Shown here in pieces: positions 57,593 through 64,000 of a stretch of DNA of 64,000 nt. Positions within the stretch are counted from its first letter, which is position 1, and each line of letters starts with the position of its first letter. A program made the position numbers and the translations under genes. Source of the DNA: SKKY01 sp965228015 (GTDB taxonomy: Bacteria; Bacillota; Peptococcia; Peptococcales; SKKY01); contig OZ245787.1 of the NCBI GenBank assembly GCA_965228015.1, positions 1,834,515 to 1,898,514 of the forward strand, read 5' to 3'. A model generated the notes under the pieces. The model was not told the DNA's origin. It saw nothing but the letters and a program-made list of their open reading frames with translations, and searched no databases.

Positions 57593-60040
57593 ATGTTTGG
57601 AATGTTTTTTACAGAAAGAGCGCAAAAAGTTATAGCCTATGCCCAGGAGGAAGCAATACAGCTGGGTCATCCCGCCACAGGCACAGAGCACATTTTACTT
57701 GGTCTTCTCCGTGAAGGTGAGGGAATTGGAGCAAAAGCTTTGACATCCCTGGATGTTGATTTACAAAAAACTCGGGATTTAATCCAGAAATCGATAAAAA
57801 AAGTTGCCGATGCTCCTTCAAAGGACATTAATTTTACACCAAGGGCAAAAAAGGTGTTAAGCCTTGCTCAGGATGAGGCTGGAAAATGGGGAGTAACCTA
57901 TGTAGGCACAGAACACATACTTCTTGGCCTGATTCGTGAAGGCGAAGGTGTAGCTGCCCAGGTATTGCTAAATCTAGGAGTCAATCCAGAAAAAATACGT
58001 AAACAGGTTTGGGCTCTTCTTGGTGGAAATATGGCTGCGGATAACAGTAAAAGAAGCCGTGGAGAATATCCGAAAGCCCGTGAGGAGCAGAGTAAACAAA
58101 GTACTTTAGACGAATATGGTAACGATTTAACAAAACTTGCTAAAGACAACAAAATTGACCCGGTAATAGGTCGTCAGAATGAAATTGAACGTGTTATTCA
58201 GGTTCTTAGCCGCCGCACAAAAAATAATCCGGTTCTTATTGGTGAGCCAGGTGTTGGCAAAACCGCAATTGCTGAAGGCCTGGCCCAAAGAATTGTTGAC
58301 GGAAATGTTCCTGAAATTCTGAAAATGAAAAAAGTTATTTCCCTGGAAACGGGTTCCTTAATCGCCGGATCCAAGTATCGTGGAGAATTTGAAGAACGCT
58401 TGAAAAAAGTAATGTCAGAAATTAAAAAATCAGGAAATATAATCCTGTTTATAGATGAAATGCACACCCTTATTGGTGCCGGTGCTGCTGAAGGTGCAAT
58501 TGATGCAGCCAATATTTTAAAGCCAGCACTTGCCAGAGGCGAGCTTCAGACAATAGGGGCAACAACTCTTGATGAATACAGAAAATATGTAGAAAAAGAC
58601 CCTGCCCTTGAGCGTAGATTCCAACCTATTCAGGTAAGCGAACCAACCCTTGAAGAGGCAGAGCAGATTTTACTTGGACTTCGTGACAGATATGAAGCCC
58701 ATCACAGCGTGAGAATTAAAGATGAAGCAGTAAAGGCTGCGGTGAAACTCTCTGATCGATATATAACCGACCGCTATTTGCCAGATAAAGCCATAGATCT
58801 TATTGATGAAGCATCATCCAAGGTGCATCTAAAAGTAGGAACAGCACCTTCTAACTTAAAAGAAATGGAAGAAAAAATAGAAGAAATCCGCAGCGAAAAA
58901 GAATCTGCAGTAGTTCAGCAGGACTTTGAAAAAGCAGCAAAACTTAGAGATGATGAGAGAAAACTTAAAGAAGAACTAGAAGCTCAAAGGGAAGAATGGA
59001 AAAAGAACAACATTGGAACAGTTCAAGAAGTTATTGAAGAAGATATTGCTCAAATTGTTTCCAGCTGGACAGGAATTCCCGTTCAGAAAATTGCCCAGGA
59101 AGAAAGCGAAAAGCTTCTTAAATTAGAGGAAGTTCTTCATAAAAGAGTAATCGGCCAGGATGAGGCAATTAAAGCTATTTCCAAAGCAGTACGCAGAGCC
59201 AGAGCCGGTCTTAAGAGTCCAAAGCGCCCAATTGGATCCTTTGTTTTCCTTGGACCAACAGGAGTAGGTAAAACTGAACTTGCCAGAGCCTTAGCAGAGG
59301 CACTTTTCGGTGCAGAAGATGCCCTGGTAAGAATTGATATGAGTGAGTATATGGAAAAACATGCAATATCAAGACTTATTGGCTCACCTCCTGGATACGT
59401 TGGACATGAGGAAGGTGGTCAGCTTACAGAAGTTATTCGCAGAAAGCCTTACTCAGTAATTCTTTTTGACGAAATCGAAAAAGCTCACCCAGAAGTTTTC
59501 GATATCCTGCTTCAGGTAATGGAGGATGGACGCCTTACAGACAGTAAAGGAAGAACAGTAAATTTCAGGAATACTGTGCTGATAATGACCTCTAATCTGG
59601 GGGCAAGTGAAATGAAAAAAACAGGTTCCCTTGGATTTAATCGTGAAAAATCAGCTCAAGATAATTTTGATGAAATGAAAAAAAGAGTTCTTGAGTCATT
59701 GAAAAAAGTTTTCAAACCAGAATTTCTAAACCGTATTGACGATTCAATCGTTTTCCATAGTCTTGAAGAAACTCATATCACAGAGATTGTTGACCTGATG
59801 CTTAAAGAAATCGAAGGACGCCTGAAGGAAAATGAAATGACAATTGAAGTTAGTCCCGAAGTAAAGGCTCTCATCGCCAAAGAAGGTTTTGACAGTGAAT
59901 ACGGAGCAAGACCATTACGCAGGGCAATTCAAAGAATGATTGAAGATGCTCTTGCAGACGAACTTCTTAAAGGGGAGTTTAAAGCAGGAGATCATATTAA
60001 AGTTTCTGAAGCTGAAGGTAAAATTGTAATTTCAAAATAA
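57593..60040 (+). CDS. clpC: ATP-dependent Clp protease ATPase ClpC
   Basis: Hexameric unfoldase that feeds ClpP. It is 815 residues and intact. Two Clp N repeats (residues 1-150, TERAQKVIAYAQEEA and TPRAKKVLSLAQDEA), a first AAA domain with GEPGVGKTA near residue 217, a UVR-containing middle domain (DFEKAAKLRDDERKL near 445) and a second AAA domain with GPTGVGKTE near 555. The late LGFNREKS loop is a ClpP-contact-like region. AAGGAGG precedes the ATG. The McsA/McsB partners are frameshifted. Confidence 0.97.
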   Translation: MFGMFFTERAQKVIAYAQEEAIQLGHPATGTEHILLGLLREGEGIGAKALTSLDVDLQKTRDLIQKSIKKVADAPSKDINFTPRAKKVLSLAQDEAGKWGVTYVGTEHILLGLIREGEGVAAQVLLNLGVNPEKIRKQVWALLGGNMAADNSKRSRGEYPKAREEQSKQSTLDEYGNDLTKLAKDNKIDPVIGRQNEIERVIQVLSRRTKNNPVLIGEPGVGKTAIAEGLAQRIVDGNVPEILKMKKVISLETGSLIAGSKYRGEFEERLKKVMSEIKKSGNIILFIDEMHTLIGAGAAEGAIDAANILKPALARGELQTIGATTLDEYRKYVEKDPALERRFQPIQVSEPTLEEAEQILLGLRDRYEAHHSVRIKDEAVKAAVKLSDRYITDRYLPDKAIDLIDEASSKVHLKVGTAPSNLKEMEEKIEEIRSEKESAVVQQDFEKAAKLRDDERKLKEELEAQREEWKKNNIGTVQEVIEEDIAQIVSSWTGIPVQKIAQEESEKLLKLEEVLHKRVIGQDEAIKAISKAVRRARAGLKSPKRPIGSFVFLGPTGVGKTELARALAEALFGAEDALVRIDMSEYMEKHAISRLIGSPPGYVGHEEGGQLTEVIRRKPYSVILFDEIEKAHPEVFDILLQVMEDGRLTDSKGRTVNFRNTVLIMTSNLGASEMKKTGSLGFNREKSAQDNFDEMKKRVLESLKKVFKPEFLNRIDDSIVFHSLEETHITEIVDLMLKEIEGRLKENEMTIEVSPEVKALIAKEGFDSEYGARPLRRAIQRMIEDALADELLKGEFKAGDHIKVSEAEGKIVISK

Positions 60041-60050
60041 ATAAAGGACA

Positions 60051-60090
60051 GCCCTCTTCTTTTCTCCTTATGGGAAAAAGGAGGGCTTTT
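60051..60090 (+). terminator. Terminator-like hairpin containing the radA ribosome binding site
   Basis: GCCCTC at 60051-60056 pairs with GAGGGC at 60081-60086, extended by TTCTTTTC and GAAAAAGG, followed by TTTT. The 3' arm AAGGAGGGC is also the best ribosome binding site for radA at 60092. Confidence 0.75.
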
Positions 60091-60091
60091 G

Positions 60092-61450
60092 GTGATTATT
60101 GTGAAAAAAAAGTCAAAAGTAGTTTTCTACTGTACTAATTGTGGGTATGAGAGTCTCAAATGGCTTGGGAAATGCCCGGACTGTAACGCTTGGAACAGTT
60201 TTGCCGAGGAAGAAAAAATTACAACAAAAATGCCTCTTCCCCGGGAAGCAGCAGCCCCGGAAAAAATTGGTGAAATTACTATTAAACAGGAAATGCGGGT
60301 TTCTAGTGGATTCCCAGAAGTAGACAGAGTTCTTGGTGGAGGATTTATTGCAGGGGAACTAATTCTTCTTTCAGGAGAACCAGGAATTGGAAAATCCACC
60401 TTGGTTTTGCAAATAGCAAAAAATCTTGGTGAGGAATACAAGGTTCTCTACTGCAGTGGGGAAGAATCAAAGGAACAAATTAAGTATAGAGGAAATCGAC
60501 TTGGCATAACCAATCAAGAAATTTTAATCTCAGCAGAAAATAATTTTGAAAATATCACAAAAATTGTTGAGAAAGAAAATCCAGAATTTTTAATTATCGA
60601 TTCTATTCAAACAATGTATACTAGTGATGTAGACTCTGCCCCGGGAACAATCAGTCAGGCCAGAGAAATTAGCGGCAAGTTATTAAAACTGGCAAAAAAT
60701 TCTGGAATGACAGTCATGATTGTTGGTCATATAACAAAAGACGGAGGAATTGCAGGACCAAAATTATTGGAGCATATGGTAGATGTTGTTCTCTATTTTG
60801 AAGGGGAGAAATATTATCAGTACCGCAGCCTTCGCAGTTACAAAAACCGTTTTGGTTCATCTTCAGAAATTGGAATTTTTGAAATGGTTAATGAAGGACT
60901 AAAAGAAGTTCCAAATCCATCAAAGTTTCTTCTCCAGGAAAGAGCAGAAAATGCTCCCGGATCAGTAATCACTGCAATCTTTGAAGGCAGCCGGGCAATT
61001 CTATTGGAAATTCAGGCCTTGGTTAGTGAAAGCCATTACAATCAGGGACGCCGGGTAACTACAGGTTACGATTACAACAGAATAAATATGATTATCGCAG
61101 TTCTTGAAAAAAAACTAGGGGTTCATCTTTCCGGCAGTGATATATATGTAAATATTGTTGGAGGAATAAAAGTTGCAGAACCAGTGGTAGATTTGGCCAT
61201 CGCTATGGCGATAGTATCTAGTTACAGAAATAAAAGTATTGGTCAGGATATGATAGTCCTTGGAGAAATTGGCCTTTCCGGAGAGGTTAGAAGCGTTTCT
61301 AATTTGGAAAAAAGAATTAAAGAAGGAGAAAAAATGGGATTTGCTAAAGCATTGGTTCCATTTAACAATAAATCTACTCATAATGAAGGCGATATAAAGC
61401 TTCACAAGGTAAAAAATATTGGAGATGGAATTTTGTTCATAAATTCCTAA
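60092..61450 (+). CDS. radA: DNA repair protein RadA
   Basis: RecA-related branch-migration helicase, about 452 residues. An N-terminal C4 zinc finger (CTNCGYESLKWLGKCPDC), Walker A GEPGIGKST near residue 93, the RadA motif KNRFG, and a C-terminal Lon-like domain (SGSDIYVNIVGGIKVAEP, GEIGLSGEVR). Possible starts TTG 60089, GTG 60092 and GTG 60101 are in frame; GTG 60092 is best spaced from GGAGG. Intact. The disA gene often found after radA in Firmicutes is absent. Confidence 0.95.
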   Translation: MIIVKKKSKVVFYCTNCGYESLKWLGKCPDCNAWNSFAEEEKITTKMPLPREAAAPEKIGEITIKQEMRVSSGFPEVDRVLGGGFIAGELILLSGEPGIGKSTLVLQIAKNLGEEYKVLYCSGEESKEQIKYRGNRLGITNQEILISAENNFENITKIVEKENPEFLIIDSIQTMYTSDVDSAPGTISQAREISGKLLKLAKNSGMTVMIVGHITKDGGIAGPKLLEHMVDVVLYFEGEKYYQYRSLRSYKNRFGSSSEIGIFEMVNEGLKEVPNPSKFLLQERAENAPGSVITAIFEGSRAILLEIQALVSESHYNQGRRVTTGYDYNRINMIIAVLEKKLGVHLSGSDIYVNIVGGIKVAEPVVDLAIAMAIVSSYRNKSIGQDMIVLGEIGLSGEVRSVSNLEKRIKEGEKMGFAKALVPFNNKSTHNEGDIKLHKVKNIGDGILFINS

Positions 61451-61471
61451 CATTAGATTAATGGAGATCGA

Positions 61472-61500
61472 TTGATATTCTTAAATAATCCTATTATAAT
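61472..61500 (+). promoter_or_regulatory. Sigma-A-type promoter of yacL-ispD-ispF-gltX
   Basis: TTGATA at 61472-61477 and TATAAT at 61495-61500, spacer 17 bp. Confidence 0.75.
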
Positions 61501-61531
61501 AAGGGTTATGCATTTAAGAGGAGGTGAAATT

Positions 61532-62620
61532 GTGGGTAAAAAAATTGCTGGTATTGTGGTTGTTTTTATATTCGGATTAGTCGGTGTAATCCTGGGAGAT
61601 TTCCTGGTGAATGACGTTCTGGCGGGAAGCAGCATACCTGATCCAAGATTATGGATGGTAGTTGTTCCTGGAATTGCCTTGGCAGGATTAGGGTACAAGC
61701 TGTCTCCTTTTATTGTAGAGGGAATTGCCTCATCTGTTCGTTATTTTGTGTGTCTTCTTCAAAGAATGCCTATTCAGGATCTTATTGGAGGAACCCTGGG
61801 ACTTATTATTGGACTGATTATTGCCAGCTTTATTGGGATCTATCTTTCTAAAGTTCCCTTTGTTGGATATATTTTCTCTGTACTTCTTGCAGTACTTTTA
61901 GGATACGTTGGAATGCTTGTAGGAACGAATAAAAAGGAAGATATCTTTGCCGGAAGAAACTTATTTAAGAGTGAAGTCAAGGAAAAAACTACTCTTTCTC
62001 AAGGAAAGAAAAATTCTGAGGTTCCAAAAGTTCTTGATACAAGTGTAATTATAGATGGCAGAATTCTTGATATTGTTAAAACCGGATTTATTGAAGGACC
62101 TTTAGTTATTCCAAACTTTGTACTGGAAGAACTACGCCATATTGCAGATTTGTCTGATGTTCTGAAAAGAAATAAAGGCCGTCGCGGTCTTGATATTTTA
62201 AACCTTATTTCTAAAGGAAAAGATATTGAGGTAAGAATTTATGAGGAAGATCTCCCTGAGATACAGGAAGTTGACAGTAAGCTTGTTAAATTGTCTCAGG
62301 TTTTAAAAGGATATATTGTAACTAACGATTATAACTTAAATAAAGTTGCACAGCTTCAAGGGCTGCAGGTTCTTAATATTAATGATTTAGCAAATGCTCT
62401 TAAACCTGTTGTAATTCCTGGAGATACTATGACAGTGGAAATTGTTAAAGAAGGAAAAACGGGAAAACAAGGCATCGGTTATCTTGATGACGGAACAATG
62501 ATCGTTGTTGAAGAAGGCCGTGATTATTTAGGAAGAACAATGGAAGTAATGGTAACAAATGCTCTTCAGACATCAGCGGGAAGAATGATTTTCGCTAAGA
62601 TTGATGATGGAGAGGTGTAA
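61532..62620 (+). CDS. yacL: PIN/TRAM-domain membrane protein (YacL type)
   Basis: A 362-residue protein with four N-terminal transmembrane segments (residues 1-140), a PIN nuclease-like domain (VLDTSVIIDGRILDI near residue 170, VTNDYNLNKVA) and a C-terminal TRAM domain (VIPGDTMTVEIVKEGKTGKQGIGYLDDGTMIVVEEG). The GTG at 61532 follows GAGGAGGTG; a frame from 61472 would start inside the promoter. Probably an RNA-binding or RNase-like membrane protein; role not well known. Confidence 0.9.
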   Translation: MGKKIAGIVVVFIFGLVGVILGDFLVNDVLAGSSIPDPRLWMVVVPGIALAGLGYKLSPFIVEGIASSVRYFVCLLQRMPIQDLIGGTLGLIIGLIIASFIGIYLSKVPFVGYIFSVLLAVLLGYVGMLVGTNKKEDIFAGRNLFKSEVKEKTTLSQGKKNSEVPKVLDTSVIIDGRILDIVKTGFIEGPLVIPNFVLEELRHIADLSDVLKRNKGRRGLDILNLISKGKDIEVRIYEEDLPEIQEVDSKLVKLSQVLKGYIVTNDYNLNKVAQLQGLQVLNINDLANALKPVVIPGDTMTVEIVKEGKTGKQGIGYLDDGTMIVVEEGRDYLGRTMEVMVTNALQTSAGRMIFAKIDDGEV

Positions 62621-62628
62621 ATTTCAAT

Positions 62629-63360
62629 ATGAAAATATCTTTAATAATTCCTGCAGCTGGAACAGGTTCAAGAATGGGTTCTGCAATCAATAAACAATAC
62701 TTAGAGCTTGAGGGGAAACCTGTACTTATCCATACTATTGAAAGATTCCATAGAATTCCCGAAATTGATGAAATTATTGTGGTTGCTGCTGAAAAAGAAT
62801 TGGATTATTGCAAAGAAGCTGTAGTTGAAAAATATGCTTTTAATAAAGTTAAAAAAGTAATCCCCGGGGGAGCCCAAAGACAGGATTCTGTTTATAACGG
62901 ACTTCTGGAAGCATCACCGAATTGTGACTACGTAATTATTCACGACGGAGCCCGGCCATTTATTAAGGAAGAAAAAATTAAAGAATTTATAAAAACTTTA
63001 AGGGCTGAAAATGCTCTGGTAATGGGCGTTCCTGAGAAGAATACGATTAAAAAAATTAAGGACTCATTTATTATTAATACAATCCCCAGGGAAGATGTGT
63101 GGGAAATTCAAACCCCCCAAGGTTTCAGCCGGGAGTTAATTTTCCACGCTTTCAAAGAAGCCTCTGGGAAATATCACCTTTTTACAGATGACTCATCTAT
63201 GGTAGAAAGTCTCCAGGCTCCCGTTAAAATTTTTCAGGGAGATTATTTAAACATAAAAATTACTGCGCCAGAAGATTTAAAACTTGGAAATGCAATTCTT
63301 TCATTAATAAATGAAGAAATTCCAGGGGAAGTTTTGGAGGAAAATCAAAATGAAAATTAG
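62629..63360 (+). CDS. ispD: 2-C-methyl-D-erythritol 4-phosphate cytidylyltransferase
   Basis: Third step of the MEP isoprenoid pathway. The 243-residue protein shows PAAGTGSRMG at the N terminus, NKQYLELEGKPV, PGGAQRQDSVYNGL, VIIHDGARPF and QTPQGFSRELI in order. Intact; overlaps ispF by 11 bp. MEP pathway use fits an anaerobic Firmicute without mevalonate genes in view. Confidence 0.95.
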   Translation: MKISLIIPAAGTGSRMGSAINKQYLELEGKPVLIHTIERFHRIPEIDEIIVVAAEKELDYCKEAVVEKYAFNKVKKVIPGGAQRQDSVYNGLLEASPNCDYVIIHDGARPFIKEEKIKEFIKTLRAENALVMGVPEKNTIKKIKDSFIINTIPREDVWEIQTPQGFSRELIFHAFKEASGKYHLFTDDSSMVESLQAPVKIFQGDYLNIKITAPEDLKLGNAILSLINEEIPGEVLEENQNEN

Positions 63361-63841
63361 AACAGGATTTGGTTTTGATGTTCATGTTTTTGCGGAAAGT
63401 CGTAAATTGATTTTAGGTGGTATTGAAATTCCTTATGCAAAAGGACTTTTAGGTCACTCGGATGCAGATGTGCTTACCCATGCAATCATGGATGCTCTTC
63501 TTGGCGCCGCAGCTGAAGGAGATATTGGCAAACACTTTCCCGATACATCCCTGGAATTTAAAGGTGCATTCAGCATGGATCTCCTGAAAAAAACCATGGA
63601 AATTGTCCGTAACAAAGGATATGAAGTGAATAATATTGATGCCACAGTAGCTGCAGAACGGCCCAAATTGGCAGGATATATTAATGAAATGGTAAATAAT
63701 TATGCTCAGGTAATGAAACTTTCTCCTGAGGATATTAATGTAAAAGCAACAACAACAGAAAAACTTGGATTCACAGGGCGGGAAGAAGGAATCGCCGCCT
63801 TTGCTGTTTGTACGATATATAAAATGGAGGAAAGCAAATGA
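63350..63841 (+). CDS. ispF: 2-C-methyl-D-erythritol 2,4-cyclodiphosphate synthase
   Basis: Fifth step of the MEP pathway. 163 residues from the ATG at 63350, behind TTGGAGG. Metal-binding GFGFDVHVF at the start, GHSDADVLTHAIMDALLGAA, DIGKHFPD, and the late KATTTEKLGFTGREEGI. It overlaps gltX by ATGA. Confidence 0.95.
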   Translation: MKIRTGFGFDVHVFAESRKLILGGIEIPYAKGLLGHSDADVLTHAIMDALLGAAAEGDIGKHFPDTSLEFKGAFSMDLLKKTMEIVRNKGYEVNNIDATVAAERPKLAGYINEMVNNYAQVMKLSPEDINVKATTTEKLGFTGREEGIAAFAVCTIYKMEESK

Positions 63842-64000
63842 CTCAGATTCACGTAAGATTCGCTCCAAGTCCAACAGGACCCTTACATATTGGGGGAGCA
63901 AGATCAGCCTTATTTAATTATCTATATGCCAAAGGCAGAGATGGAAAATTTATTGTAAGAATTGAAGATACAGATTTAGAAAGATCTAAAAGAAAATCTG
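63838..64000 (+). CDS. gltX: Glutamyl-tRNA synthetase, N-terminal part (cut by window edge)
   Basis: Charges tRNA-Glu. Only the first 54 codons are inside the window. FAPSPTGPLHIGGARSALFN contains the class I HIGH-type motif (HIGG), followed by RIEDTDLERS. The start overlaps the ispF stop. Confidence 0.95.
   Translation, partial: MTQIHVRFAPSPTGPLHIGGARSALFNYLYAKGRDGKFIVRIEDTDLERSKRKS

Noticed and set aside
1..64000. CRISPR arrays, tRNA or rRNA genes
   Set aside because: No regularly spaced direct repeats, no cloverleaf-like sequences ending in CCA context and no rRNA motifs were noticed on reading through.

Overview
This window comes from a low-GC (roughly one third G+C by eye), Gram-positive, probably strictly anaerobic bacterium of the Firmicutes/Clostridia type. 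The evidence is the conserved order ctsR-mcsA-mcsB-clpC-radA-yacL-ispD-ispF-gltX at the right end, smc-ftsY at the left end, strong AGGAGG ribosome binding sites, frequent TTG/GTG starts, a CtsR box, a BirA-type biotin operator and the radical-SAM enzyme lysine 2,3-aminomutase. I cannot name the species.

Layout. (1) 1-7.4 kb: end of smc, ftsY, then a methylthioadenosine salvage operon (phosphorylase, mtnA, class II aldolase, MTA/SAH deaminase, PfkB-like protein, DMT permease) and a peroxiredoxin. (2) 7.4-11.4 kb: two copies of one IS3-family element around an RlpA-like exoprotein and a CheY-like regulator. (3) 11.4-15 kb: flavodoxin remnant, a ferritin-like gene whose start lies in a perfect 31-bp inverted repeat, and a broken kamA-ablB (N-epsilon-acetyl-beta-lysine osmolyte) operon. 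(4) 15-24.6 kb: DAHP synthase, TGS-nucleoside kinase, IMP dehydrogenase, lysA, then broken msrA, pabA, pabB and pabC. (5) 24.6-27.4 kb: an ISLre2-family element with an IS3 copy nested inside. (6) 27.5-34.7 kb: membrane and Fe-S proteins, a CstA-type carrier, an RsbU/RsbW-like remnant with a STAS protein, an amino-acid permease. (7) 34.8-37.9 kb: a patchwork of ISL3, IS3 and ISLre2 pieces joined to a beheaded GGDEF-EAL gene. (8) 38-45 kb: DUF2254 protein, MFS remnant, lipoprotein, secreted M3 peptidase disrupted by an ISL3 element. (9) 45-50.3 kb: a biotin-related operon under a BirA-like operator (hotdog protein, bioY, thiolase, acyl-CoA ligase broken by another IS). (10) 50.3-55.3 kb: a decayed oligopeptide ABC transporter ending in a second ISLre2 copy. 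(11) 55.3-64 kb: stress and isoprenoid housekeeping genes.

The dominant theme is decay. Roughly forty frameshifts or stops, mostly one-base changes in A or T runs, fall in about twenty accessory loci. About twenty-three other genes, together some 8,000 codons (ftsY, guaB, lysA, clpC, radA, ispD, ispF and others), have none. Together with nine or more IS copies or fragments, many lacking target duplications, this looks like a genome undergoing IS-driven reduction. A long-read homopolymer error artefact must still be excluded with the raw reads.

Most interesting observations: a methylthioinosine-type salvage route predicted from an Asn in the phosphorylase base pocket plus a co-transcribed deaminase and aldolase; the 66-bp palindrome that would bury the ferritin ribosome binding site and start codon; recently moved IS copies that all carry the same internal TGA; a BirA operator overlapping a promoter; and a thiolase lacking its second catalytic cysteine.
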